From Mariniflexile maritimum (GTDB lineage: Bacteria; Bacteroidota; Bacteroidia; Flavobacteriales; Flavobacteriaceae), in assembly GCF_009746565.1 (NCBI RefSeq), contig NZ_WRPN01000003.1:62001-126000 (forward strand): DNA of 64,000 nucleotides, written 5' to 3'. The notes beneath the pieces are model-generated. The model searched no databases, was not told where the DNA came from, and saw nothing but the letters and a program-made list of their open reading frames with translations. The position numbers and the translations under genes were made by a program. Below, in pieces: positions 8,483-16,388 of the stretch (position 1 is the first letter of the stretch; each line of letters starts with the position of its first letter).

Positions 8483-9055
8483 ATGACAAAAGTATTAGTA
8501 ATAGACAATTACGACAGTTTTACCTACAATTTGGTGCATTATTTAGAGGATTTAAACTGCGATGTTACCGTTGTTAGAAACGACAAATTAACCTTGGATG
8601 AGGTAGAGCCTTTTGATAAAATCGTGCTCTCGCCAGGCCCCGGCATTCCCGACGAAGCCGGTTTGTTAAAGCCCATAATACAACGTTTTGCACCCACAAA
8701 AAGCATTTTAGGCGTGTGCTTGGGGCAACAGGCCATTGGCGAGGTTTTTGGTGGTTCGCTTGTTAATTTAGATGAGGTTTACCATGGCGTGGCCACAAAA
8801 GTTATCATTTGTGTGGATGATGAACCTTTATTCAAAGGGATGGACAAGGAAATTGAAGTGGGCCGTTACCATTCGTGGGTGGTTAGTGCTCATTTGCCAG
8901 ACAGTTTGGAAGCCACCTCTTTTGATGCAAACGGACAAGTAATGTCCCTGCGTCATAAAGTCTATGATGTTAAAGGCGTGCAGTACCATCCAGAATCGGT
9001 ATTAACGCCCCATGGGAAGCAAATTTTAAAAAACTGGTTACAAATTCTTGCGTAG
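8483..9055 (+). CDS. trpG: Anthranilate synthase component II (glutamine amidotransferase)
   Basis: Provides ammonia from glutamine to TrpE. A 190-residue stand-alone class I amidotransferase. Motifs are IDNYDSFTYNLVHYL, SPGPGIPDEAG, the nucleophile loop GVCLGQQAIGE (Cys79), and the His/Glu pair in QYHPESVLTP (His169, Glu171). It is not fused to TrpD or TrpE. In some bacteria the same subunit also serves PabB; no pab gene is visible here. Confidence 0.95.
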   Translation: MTKVLVIDNYDSFTYNLVHYLEDLNCDVTVVRNDKLTLDEVEPFDKIVLSPGPGIPDEAGLLKPIIQRFAPTKSILGVCLGQQAIGEVFGGSLVNLDEVYHGVATKVIICVDDEPLFKGMDKEIEVGRYHSWVVSAHLPDSLEATSFDANGQVMSLRHKVYDVKGVQYHPESVLTPHGKQILKNWLQILA

Positions 9056-9136
9056 GCAGGCATCCCATTGTCGGGTAATTAAAAATAAACATTGAAGTTT
9101 AATTAATAAGATTCCCTCCTTCGAGGGGATGAAAGC

Positions 9137-10129
9137 ATGAAAAACATATTAAACAGACTTATAAACCACGAAAGCATCACCAGCGAGGAAGCTAAACAGG
9201 TTTTGGTAAACATCTCCAAAGGCGCTTATAACCAAAGTCAAATTGCAGCATTTCTAACTGTTTTTATGATGCGAAGCATTACGCTTGAAGAGTTGCGAGG
9301 ATTCCGCGATGCACTTTTGGAACTTTGTATCCCTATTAATTTAACCGATTTTAACGCCATCGATTTATGCGGCACCGGCGGCGACGGCAAGGACACCTTT
9401 AACATTTCAACCTTGGCATCATTTGTTACGGCGGGCGCAGGCGTGAAAGTCGCCAAACATGGCAATTATGGCGTTTCCTCGGCTTGTGGCTCTTCAAACG
9501 TTATGGAATATTTGGGCATTAAATTTTCAAGTGATGAAGATTTTCTAAAGCGGTCCATCGATAAAGCTGGTATTTGTGTGTTGCATGCCCCGTTGTTTCA
9601 TCCAGCCATGAAAAATGTAGCGCCCATTCGCAGGGAGTTGGGCGTAAAAACATTCTTCAATATGTTAGGGCCCATGGTAAATCCGTCGTTTCCCAAAAAC
9701 CAAATGGTGGGCGTTTTTAATTTGGAATTGTTGCGTTTGTACGGCTATTTATATCAAAATACTAACACAAATTATGCGATTGTGCATGCGCTGGATGGGT
9801 ACGATGAAATTTCATTGACCGGAAATACCAAAGTTATTTCCAACCATGCCGAAACCATGTTTTCGCCAGAGGATTTAGGGCTTTCTGAAATAACACAGGA
9901 ATCTATTTTTGGGGGAAGCACCGTAGAATCGTCCGCAAGAATTTTTATGGATGTCATCCAAGGAACAGGCACCGAACAACAAAACAATGTGGTGTGTGCC
10001 AATGCTGGATTGGCGATTGCAACGACTAATCAAATTTCACATAAAGAGGGATTCGAACTTGCTAAGGAATCCTTGCTAAGTGGCAAAGCATTAAAAGCAT
10101 TACAAACCATTCAAGGATTAAGCAAATGA
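9137..10129 (+). CDS. trpD: Anthranilate phosphoribosyltransferase
   Basis: Transfers phosphoribose from PRPP to anthranilate. 330 residues. The PRPP site motif is DLCGTGGDGKDTFNIST, with KHGNYGVSSACGSSNV and the anthranilate-contact region HPAMKNVAPIRRELGVKTFFN, then GYDEISLTG. The stop overlaps the trpC start (ATGA, 10126-10129), which indicates translational coupling. A remnant of a C/G-rich repeat (CCCTCCTTCGAGGGG) lies just upstream, around 9113-9127. Confidence 0.95.
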   Translation: MKNILNRLINHESITSEEAKQVLVNISKGAYNQSQIAAFLTVFMMRSITLEELRGFRDALLELCIPINLTDFNAIDLCGTGGDGKDTFNISTLASFVTAGAGVKVAKHGNYGVSSACGSSNVMEYLGIKFSSDEDFLKRSIDKAGICVLHAPLFHPAMKNVAPIRRELGVKTFFNMLGPMVNPSFPKNQMVGVFNLELLRLYGYLYQNTNTNYAIVHALDGYDEISLTGNTKVISNHAETMFSPEDLGLSEITQESIFGGSTVESSARIFMDVIQGTGTEQQNNVVCANAGLAIATTNQISHKEGFELAKESLLSGKALKALQTIQGLSK

Positions 10130-10908
10130 ACATTCTAGATAAAATTGTAGCCGATAAACGCGTTGAGGTCGATTTAAGAAAATCGCTTATTCCGGTGAAA
10201 CAACTGGAACAATCGGTTTTGTTTGAGAGGCAAACCATGTCATTAGCCAATAAATTAAGCAACAGCCAAACAGGCATCATTGCCGAACATAAGCGTCGTT
10301 CGCCTTCAAAATCAGTCATCAACCAAAACTTTAATGTGTTTGATGTGGCAAAAGGGTACGAAGATGCTGGTGTTTGCGGCATGTCCGTTTTAACCGATGG
10401 CAAATATTTTGGTGGTTCGTTGGACGATTTATTAACGGCGCGCGCCAGTTGCAACTTGCCACTTTTAAGAAAAGAATTTATTATTGATGAGTACCAATTA
10501 TTGGAAGCAAAGGCCTACGGCGCCGATGTTATTTTACTCATCGCCGCTATTTTAACAAGGGATGAAATCAAAAAGTTTTCAGAATGTGCAAAAGGCTTAC
10601 ATTTGGAGGTGCTGTTGGAAGTCCATAATGAAGCAGAACTCCATAAATCCATCATGCCCAGTTTGGATTTGATTGGGGTAAACAACCGAAACCTAAAAAC
10701 CTTCGACGTTAGTTTGGATACCAGCAAAGGACTAAGTGAACGCATTCCAAACGACTTTATAAAAGTATCAGAAAGCGGCATCAGCAATATCGAGGCTATC
10801 AAGGATTTACAGAATTACGGTTACAAAGGTTTTTTAATTGGTGAAAACTTTATGAAAACCGAGAATGCCGGCGAAAGTGCAAAGGAATTTATTAAAAGCC
10901 TCCTCTAA
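10126..10908 (+). CDS. trpC: Indole-3-glycerol-phosphate synthase
   Basis: Closes the indole ring from CdRP. 260 residues, TIM barrel, complete active site: AEHKRRSPSKSVI, YEDAGVCGMSVLTD, FGGSLDDL, LRKEFIIDEYQL, EVLLEVHNEAEL, IGVNNRNLKTF and VSESGI. It is separate from TrpF. Its last codons (AGC CTC CTC TAA) run into an inverted CCTCCT / AGGAGG repeat at 10900-10923, so the extreme C-terminus may be set by repeat sequence. Confidence 0.95.
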   Translation: MNILDKIVADKRVEVDLRKSLIPVKQLEQSVLFERQTMSLANKLSNSQTGIIAEHKRRSPSKSVINQNFNVFDVAKGYEDAGVCGMSVLTDGKYFGGSLDDLLTARASCNLPLLRKEFIIDEYQLLEAKAYGADVILLIAAILTRDEIKKFSECAKGLHLEVLLEVHNEAELHKSIMPSLDLIGVNNRNLKTFDVSLDTSKGLSERIPNDFIKVSESGISNIEAIKDLQNYGYKGFLIGENFMKTENAGESAKEFIKSLL

Positions 10909-10926
10909 CGCCGCCAAAGGAGGAGA

Positions 10927-11721
10927 ATGCTTACTCTTATGAATAAAAAAAGTCAACATATAGCGCAATCCATTCCCTCCCCCTCGGGGAGGGCTGGGGT
11001 GGGGCTTAAAGTCTGCGGCATGAAATACCAAGACAATATAAAACAAGTTGCAGCTTTGCAACCCGACTATCTTGGGTTTATATTTTATGAAAAATCCGCA
11101 CGAAACTTTGATTTAGAATACATTCCCGAAATACCAAAATCCATTAAAAAAACAGGCGTTTTTGTTGATGAGGATTTAGAGGTTGTTATTGAAAAAATAA
11201 GGCTCCATGATTTACAGGCAGTTCAACTTCATGGTGAAGAGTCACCTGAATATTGTTTAAGATTGAAACGCCATTACGAGGAGGTAAACGACGACGTAAT
11301 CTCATCAATAGAAACAGATTACTTCGACTTTGAAAGAAAGTCTCGCAATGACGGAAAACTGGAAATCATTAAAGTTTTCTCCATAAAAGACGCATTCAAT
11401 TTTGAAACCTTAAAACCTTATGAAGCTGTTTGCGACTATTTTTTATTCGACACCAAAGGAAAATTACCAGGTGGGAATGGGTACACGTTTGATTGGAATG
11501 TGTTAAGCAATTACCCATCAACCAAACCTTTCTTTTTAAGTGGTGGTATTGGTTTGGAAGAAGTAGATAAATTAAAAGAATTTATACATAACCCTGTTTC
11601 AAAATGCTGTTACGCCATTGATGTGAACAGTAAATTTGAAACGGAACCTGGATTAAAAAACATAGAGTTATTACGAAAATTTAAAGAAAACGTCATTACG
11701 AGGAGAAAAACGACGACGTAA
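10927..11721 (+). CDS. trpF: Phosphoribosylanthranilate isomerase with repeat-encoded insertions
   Basis: Isomerises PRA to CdRP. Core motifs are present: LKVCGMKYQDN (catalytic Cys30), GFIFYEKSARNF, VQLHGEESPEYC, FLFDTKGKLPGGNGYTFDW (catalytic Asp175), LSGGIG and IDVNSKFETEPGLKN. At 264 residues it is longer than the usual 200-220. The excess is explained by dispersed repeats read in frame: residues 15-26 (SIPSPSGRAGVG) come from a C/G-rich hairpin repeat, residues 115-143 from an 85-bp palindromic element, and the tail after residue 254 (NVITRRKTTT) from a second copy of that element. Met5 (10939) is another possible start. The middle insertion falls between helix 4 and strand 5, on the barrel face away from the active site, so the enzyme may still work. 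Confidence 0.93.
   Translation: MLTLMNKKSQHIAQSIPSPSGRAGVGLKVCGMKYQDNIKQVAALQPDYLGFIFYEKSARNFDLEYIPEIPKSIKKTGVFVDEDLEVVIEKIRLHDLQAVQLHGEESPEYCLRLKRHYEEVNDDVISSIETDYFDFERKSRNDGKLEIIKVFSIKDAFNFETLKPYEAVCDYFLFDTKGKLPGGNGYTFDWNVLSNYPSTKPFFLSGGIGLEEVDKLKEFIHNPVSKCCYAIDVNSKFETEPGLKNIELLRKFKENVITRRKTTT
10972..11004 (+). repeat. C/G-rich hairpin repeat fused to the 5' end of trpF
   Basis: CCCTCCCC and GGGGAGGG flank a short centre, followed by CTGGGGTGGGG. This is the form of a common flavobacterial intergenic repeat. It is read in frame as TrpF residues 16-26, immediately before the conserved LKVCGMK start of the enzyme. Confidence 0.75.
11269..11353 (+). repeat. Palindromic element inserted in frame inside trpF
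   Basis: An 85-bp element starts CGCCATTACGAGGAGG and ends CTCGCAATGACG, with internal GACGTAATCT and ACAGATTACTTCG. Its left half is nearly the same as the copy at 11691-11776 (about 34 bases with a few changes), and its halves match the intergenic copies at 46146-46478. It encodes TrpF residues 115-143. Confidence 0.88.
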
Positions 11722-11776
11722 TCTGCCTAATGATCAGCAGATTGCCACAACTTTTTTCAAAAGTTTCGCAATGACG
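11691..11776 (+). repeat. Palindromic element forming the 3' end of trpF
   Basis: An 86-bp copy from CGTCATTACGAGGAG to TTTCGCAATGACG. The stop codon of trpF (11719-11721) is inside the element, so the last 10 residues of TrpF are repeat-encoded. The rest fills the trpF-trpB gap. Confidence 0.85.
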
Positions 11777-11790
11777 AAATAATAAAAACA

Positions 11791-12972
11791 ATGAACTACA
11801 ACGTAAACGAAAAAGGCTATTACGGCGAATTTGGAGGTGCCTACATCCCCGAAATGCTGTATCCCAACGTAGAGGAACTGCACCAAAACTATCTGAAAAT
11901 CATGGCCGAACCCGATTTTAAAAAGGAATTCGACCAACTTTTAAAGGATTATGTGGGGCGTCCGTCGCCGCTTTATTTTGCAAAACGCCTTTCAGAAAAA
12001 TACAGCACCAAAATTTATTTAAAGCGCGAGGATTTAAACCATACCGGAGCGCATAAAATAAACAATACCATTGGTCAAATTCTTATGGCAAAACGTTTGG
12101 GCAAAACCCGCATTATTGCCGAAACGGGCGCTGGCCAACACGGTGTGGCCACAGCTACGGTTTGCGCCTTAATGGGCTTGGAATGTATTGTGTATATGGG
12201 CGAAATTGACATTGCACGTCAGGCACCCAACGTGGCCCGTATGAAAATGTTGGGCACTACCGTGGTGCCTGCGCTTTCAGGAAGTCGTACTTTAAAAGAC
12301 GCTACCAACGAGGCCATTCGCGACTGGATCAACAACCCCGTAAACACGCATTACATTATCGGTTCTGCCATTGGGCCGCATCCATACCCAGATATGGTAA
12401 CACGGTTTCAATCGGTCATTTCCGAAGAAATAAAATGGCAGTTAAAAGAACAGGAAGGCCGTGAAAAGCCCCATTATGTGGTCGCTTGTATTGGTGGCGG
12501 TAGTAACGCCGCCGGAACGTACTACCACTTTTTACACGAAAACGATGTTAATATTATTGCGGTGGAAGCCGCTGGTTTGGGTGTGGATTCTGGCGAAAGT
12601 GCCGCCACTTCGGTTTTAGGTAAAGAAGGCATTATCCATGGTTGCAAAACCTTGTTGATGCAAACCCCGGACGGACAAATTACCGAACCGTATTCCATTT
12701 CGGCAGGTTTGGATTATCCGGGCGTTGGCCCCATGCACGCGCATTTGGCAAAAACGGGGCGTGCCGAATTTATGTCCATTACCGATGCCGATGCCATGAA
12801 AGCCGGCTTGGCATTGTGCAAATTGGAGGGCATTATTCCGGCCATTGAAAGCTCGCACGCCTTGGCCATTTTCGAGCATAAAACATTCAAGCCAGAAGAC
12901 ATTGTTGTGGTGAGTTTATCGGGGCGTGGCGATAAGGATTTGGAAACTTATATTAATTATTTTAAACTATAG
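11791..12972 (+). CDS. trpB: Tryptophan synthase beta chain
   Basis: Condenses indole with serine using PLP. 393 residues. The PLP Lys is K89 in [13 protein letters not shown]. Other family motifs are [34 protein letters not shown], the phosphate cup [20 protein letters not shown] and SGRGDKD. The sequence is of the TrpB1 type that pairs with TrpA, whose gene follows after a 144-base gap that contains a repeat element. Confidence 0.96.
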   Translation: MNYNVNEKGYYGEFGGAYIPEMLYPNVEELHQNYLKIMAEPDFKKEFDQLLKDYVGRPSPLYFAKRLSEKYSTKIYLKREDLNHTGAHKINNTIGQILMAKRLGKTRIIAETGAGQHGVATATVCALMGLECIVYMGEIDIARQAPNVARMKMLGTTVVPALSGSRTLKDATNEAIRDWINNPVNTHYIIGSAIGPHPYPDMVTRFQSVISEEIKWQLKEQEGREKPHYVVACIGGGSNAAGTYYHFLHENDVNIIAVEAAGLGVDSGESAATSVLGKEGIIHGCKTLLMQTPDGQITEPYSISAGLDYPGVGPMHAHLAKTGRAEFMSITDADAMKAGLALCKLEGIIPAIESSHALAIFEHKTFKPEDIVVVSLSGRGDKDLETYINYFKL

Positions 12973-12985
12973 ATTTATGGCGTTA

Positions 12986-13101
12986 CCACAAGGGTCGGGC
13001 TTTTCGCTATATCTTTTTTGCTTTTAATGGCAAAAAAGGATGCCGCTTCAATCCCTAACGCAAAACAAGACCTCACAGGTTTTTAAAACCTGTGAGGTCT
13101 T
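12986..13101 (+). repeat. Composite intergenic repeat with perfect 35-bp palindrome
   Basis: A segment with GTCGGGCTTTTCGCTATATC, then GGCAAAAAAGGATGCCGCTTC and AATCCCTAACGCAAAAC, leads into a perfect inverted repeat at 13067-13101: AAGACCTCACAGGTTTT, one centre base, and its reverse complement. It lies between trpB and trpA with no T run after it, so it is more likely an RNA-stabilising or mobile repeat than a terminator. A degenerate second copy is at 8418-8466. Similar GGCAAAAAAGGATGCCGCTTC sequence is familiar to me from other flavobacterial genomes. Confidence 0.85.
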
Positions 13102-13116
13102 ATAAAAGATTTCAAA

Positions 13117-13881
13117 ATGAACAGAATAAACAAAAAACTACAAGGAGATAAAAAGTTATTATCTATATATTTCACAGCTGGTTACCCAAGTTTAACTGAC
13201 ACCGTTACCATCATTCAAAACCTTGAAAAAAGTGGCGTGGATATGATTGAAATCGGCCTACCGTTCAGCGACCCATTGGCCGATGGTCCCACCATTCAAG
13301 CAAGTTCTACACAAGCATTGAAAAATGGGATGACAACCGAAATACTTTTCAAACAATTAAAAGATATTCGGAAAACCGTTTCCATTCCCCTGATTATCAT
13401 GGGCTATTTTAATCCCATACTTCAATATGGCGTAGAGGCTTTCTGTAAAAAATGTCAGGAAATTGGTATTGATGGCCTGATTATTCCCGACTTACCGGTG
13501 GGTGTTTATAACGATGAATACAAAGCCACTTTTGAAACATACGGACTCATCAACATCTTTTTAATTACGCCGCAAACTTCCGAAGCGCGCATCCATTTTA
13601 TCGATTCCATTTCAAACGGATTTATTTATATGGTAAGCAGTGCCAGCGTTACGGGCAGCCAATCGGGTTTTGGCGACCCACAAACGGCGTATTTTGAACG
13701 TATTGCAGCAATGGATTTGAAAAATCCGCAAATAATTGGCTTTGGCATTTCAGATAATAAAACCTTTACACAGGCCACTAAATATGCCAAGGGCGCCATT
13801 ATTGGAAGTGCCTTTATTAAACATATTACCAACAATGGCATAGAGGACATACCAACGTTTGCAAGGCAGTTTAACAATTAA
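13117..13881 (+). CDS. trpA: Tryptophan synthase alpha chain
   Basis: Cleaves indole-3-glycerol phosphate and channels indole to TrpB. 254 residues, TIM barrel. Catalytic Glu45 and Asp56 sit in MIEIGLPFSDPLADGP; other motifs are IIMGYFNPILQYG, GIDGLIIPDLPV, ITPQTSEARI, GFIYMVSSASVTG and FGISDNKT. Last gene of the trp operon; the run E-G-D-C-F-B-A is complete. Confidence 0.96.
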   Translation: MNRINKKLQGDKKLLSIYFTAGYPSLTDTVTIIQNLEKSGVDMIEIGLPFSDPLADGPTIQASSTQALKNGMTTEILFKQLKDIRKTVSIPLIIMGYFNPILQYGVEAFCKKCQEIGIDGLIIPDLPVGVYNDEYKATFETYGLINIFLITPQTSEARIHFIDSISNGFIYMVSSASVTGSQSGFGDPQTAYFERIAAMDLKNPQIIGFGISDNKTFTQATKYAKGAIIGSAFIKHITNNGIEDIPTFARQFNN

Positions 13882-13962
13882 AGGCCTGATTTTAAGATAA
13901 CTTTAATAAAATTCCAAAACTTTTTCCTTAATTTTAGTTGAAACCAAAAAAAAAGAAAAACC

Positions 13963-14106
13963 ATGGGAATTATAGAAGACAAAAAAAAGTTTAAAACAAC
14001 AAAGGAACAAAAAACGCCAACCAACCCAACTGGTAATGTAAACCAAAAAATAAACCAGTTCGACATTGATAATAAAACAATAAAAAAACAGCAAACAAAG
14101 AAATAA
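13963..14106 (+). CDS. Small highly charged ORF (47 aa), uncertain
   Basis: An ATG-started ORF of 47 codons rich in Lys, Gln, Asn and Thr (MGIIEDKKKFKTTKEQKTP and onward). It has an A-rich upstream region and lies 81 bases after trpA, before a terminator hairpin at 14127. No family is recognised. It could be a real small protein or chance in A-rich DNA. Confidence 0.4.
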   Translation: MGIIEDKKKFKTTKEQKTPTNPTGNVNQKINQFDIDNKTIKKQQTKK

Positions 14107-14126
14107 TCTGGTTTTGCGCTTAATTG

Positions 14127-14162
14127 AAAAAGGCGGTCTAAATAAATAGGCTGCCTTTTTTA
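14127..14162 (+). terminator. Terminator after trp operon region
   Basis: AAAAAGGC (14127-14134) pairs with GCCTTTTT (14153-14160), with an 18-base loop and further Ts. It probably ends the trp transcript and/or the small ORF. Confidence 0.6.
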
Positions 14163-14289
14163 ATGGTTTCAATTCCCATCCAAAAAGCAACCCTACACTG
14201 TTAAACTTTAATTTTTTTTGATACGAACGTTTTCCTTCTTTTATACTTAATTTCTGGTTTTTGATGTCTATCAAAAAAGTTACATCGTT

Positions 14290-14330
14290 TGGATTGTCCC
14301 CTTGAGGGGACTTAAGGGGGTGTCTTTTAA
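14290..14330. repeat. GTCCCC/GGGGAC tetraloop hairpin repeat
   Basis: GTCCCC-TTGA-GGGGAC at 14296-14311, followed by TTAAGGGGGTGTCTTTT. A related sequence in the opposite orientation is at 47940-47972. This is a dispersed intergenic repeat type. Confidence 0.6.
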
Positions 14331-14381
14331 TACACTACATTCAAAATAAGTTCTTCCAAAAAAAAATTTAAAAAAAATAAG

Positions 14382-14419
14382 TTAAACAAACGTTTAATTT
14401 AAACAATTGTTTAAATTTG
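14382..14419 (+). promoter_or_regulatory. Probable TetR operators overlapping the efflux-operon promoter
   Basis: A perfect 20-bp palindrome, ATTTAAACAATTGTTTAAAT (14397-14416), is preceded by an inverted TTAAAC/GTTTAA pair with a 4-base spacer (14382-14397). A TAnnTTTG box (TAAATTTG, 14412-14419) overlaps the palindrome. Binding of the TetR protein encoded 24 bases downstream would block this promoter; that is inference from position and symmetry. Confidence 0.65.
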
Positions 14420-14442
14420 CATCCGAAAATAAACTTGGTCAG

Positions 14443-15063
14443 ATGGACTTAAACGAGAAACAAATTCAAATCTTGGAAACCGCCGAAAAACTGTTTGCCG
14501 AAAATGGCTTTGATGGCACCTCGGTACGGCACATTTCCAAAGAGGCCGGCATCAACGTAGCGATGGTTTCCTATTATTTTGGTTCCAAGGAAAAACTTTT
14601 GGAAACCCTGTTTGTTTACCGCATGTCCGATTTTAGAATGGAACTGGATTCTGTCATTTCAAAAAACAAACCTTATCTGGAAACCCTGGACGATATTGTG
14701 GCCTTAATCATTAGGCGCCTGCATCGCAACCGCCGCACCCACAAAATCATCAATTTTGAATTTTCCAACGAAAACAGGCAAATTGATTTCAACAGTTATT
14801 TGGAGCAAAAAAAAGAAAACCTAAGCGTGATCGAGGCTTTTGTGAAGAGCGGACAAAAGGCTGGTGTTTTTATAAAAAATGTGAACATCAAACTTCTAAC
14901 CGCTACCATTTTAGGTACTTACTTTCATTTTTATTACAACAAAAAATACTATCAAATGTCGCTAAAACTGGATGACAATCCGTCTATTGAAACCTATGTG
15001 CATAACGATCTTACCCTTCATATTCAAAATACCATTAAAGCATTGCTTACCTATGAAAAATAA
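14443..15063 (+). CDS. TetR/AcrR-family transcriptional regulator
   Basis: A 206-residue regulator from ATG 14443. The N-terminal TetR HTH is clear: ILETAEKLFAENGFDGTSVR, ISKEAGINVAMVSYYFGSKEKLLETLF. The C-terminal ligand domain is not informative. The ORF can be extended upstream to 14407, but that start lies within the operator palindrome, so MDLNEKQIQ is preferred. It is the first gene of an efflux operon and overlaps the TolC-like gene by 11 bases, so it probably represses its own operon. Confidence 0.9.
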   Translation: MDLNEKQIQILETAEKLFAENGFDGTSVRHISKEAGINVAMVSYYFGSKEKLLETLFVYRMSDFRMELDSVISKNKPYLETLDDIVALIIRRLHRNRRTHKIINFEFSNENRQIDFNSYLEQKKENLSVIEAFVKSGQKAGVFIKNVNIKLLTATILGTYFHFYYNKKYYQMSLKLDDNPSIETYVHNDLTLHIQNTIKALLTYEK

Positions 15064-16375
15064 ATTCTTCATTTTTTTGCTCGGTTGTTTCATTTATATG
15101 CCAACTCTGCAAGCGCAACAAACGCAAACGTTGACCATTGAAGATGCCGTTACCTTGGCACTTAAAAACAGCGACGCCTCTAAAATGGCCGATGCCAAGG
15201 TTTTAACTGCCCAAAGCGAATGGAACGTTGCCAAAAACCTGCAGTATCCCGATGCGAAACTCTCGGGGCAATACATGCGTTTGGCAAATGCCGATGTGAA
15301 ATTAAAAATCGGTGCCGGAAACAGCGATTCTGAAGATACACAAAGCAACAGGTCGCCCAGCGTTCACCAATTGTTGTTGGGTCAGGCCAATGTATCCTTG
15401 CCACTTTTTTCTGGTTTTAAGCTTCAAAATACGGTGAAAGCGAGTGAAAACCTTTACCAGGCCGCTACTTTTAATGCGAAAAACGACAAAGAGCAGCTCA
15501 GTATCCAGGTGATAATTGGTTTTATAAACCTGTATAAGGCCAAACAGACCAGCCTTTTAATTGCCGAAAATTTAAAAAGTGCGCAGCAACGTGTTACCGA
15601 TTTTTCGGCCATGGAGCAAAACGGTTTAATGGCGCGAAACGATTTGTTGAAAGCGCAATTACAGGAATCGAACATTCAATTATCGTTGGAAGAAGCCAAA
15701 AAGAACGAAAACATCCTGAATTACCGATTGGTAACACTTTTAAAGCTTCCGGAAGGTACCACCATTGAAACCGCAACGCCCAATTTTGGCTTGGTTTCAA
15801 ACCAAAACACCAACCTTTTAATGAGCAGAAACGATTTGGAAGCCCTTCGCTACCAAAAAAAAGCGACCGAAAACCAAATAAAGGTGGCCAAAAGCAAATA
15901 TTTTCCGTCGTTGGCCTTAACGGGCGGTTACATTGCCCTGGATTTGCAAAACGCCCTTACCGTTACCAATGCCATGAATGTGGGCGTGGGCATTTCCTAT
16001 AATCTTTCGGATATATTCAAGGCAAAAAGCGACGTAAAATTGGCTAAAAGCAGGGTCGAGGAACTTAAATATGCCATTGACATGAAGGCGGACGACATTA
16101 AAATTGCCATTGAAAATGCCAGACAGGATTATGAACTGGCATTGAAAAAACAAGAGGTTTACACCGCTTCTGAAGCCCAGGCAACGGAAAACTACCGTAT
16201 TGTTAAGGACAAATACGATAATGGTTTGATGGACACCAACGATTTGCTGGAAGCCGATGTAGAACAGCTTCAGGCAAAACTGAATTTATCGTACGCCAAC
16301 GCAAACATTTCACAAAAATATTACGAATTACTAACCGCCCAAGGCCAATTGACCAGCGCCTTCAATCAAAATTAA
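15053..16375 (+). CDS. TolC-family outer-membrane efflux protein
   Basis: A 440-residue protein from ATG 15053 with a signal peptide (MKNKFFIFLLGCFIYMPTLQA) and the duplicated OEP pattern: LTIEDAVTLALKNS near the start and long amphipathic helices, including NYRIVKDKYDNGLMDTNDLLEA near the end. It forms the outer-membrane exit duct of a tripartite pump with the next two genes. Its start overlaps the end of the TetR gene; a longer ORF from 14972 runs through that gene and is unlikely. Confidence 0.92.
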   Translation: MKNKFFIFLLGCFIYMPTLQAQQTQTLTIEDAVTLALKNSDASKMADAKVLTAQSEWNVAKNLQYPDAKLSGQYMRLANADVKLKIGAGNSDSEDTQSNRSPSVHQLLLGQANVSLPLFSGFKLQNTVKASENLYQAATFNAKNDKEQLSIQVIIGFINLYKAKQTSLLIAENLKSAQQRVTDFSAMEQNGLMARNDLLKAQLQESNIQLSLEEAKKNENILNYRLVTLLKLPEGTTIETATPNFGLVSNQNTNLLMSRNDLEALRYQKKATENQIKVAKSKYFPSLALTGGYIALDLQNALTVTNAMNVGVGISYNLSDIFKAKSDVKLAKSRVEELKYAIDMKADDIKIAIENARQDYELALKKQEVYTASEAQATENYRIVKDKYDNGLMDTNDLLEADVEQLQAKLNLSYANANISQKYYELLTAQGQLTSAFNQN

Positions 16376-16388
16376 TTATTTCATCATC

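Noticed and set aside
13067-13101. Terminator between trpB and trpA
   Set aside because: The palindrome is followed by ATAAAAG rather than a T run, and trpA lies 16 bases downstream in the same operon.
13903-14274. ORF of 123 codons on the minus strand after trpA
   Set aside because: Phe/Leu-rich translation of A-rich sequence; it is antisense to the small plus-strand ORF and a terminator hairpin.
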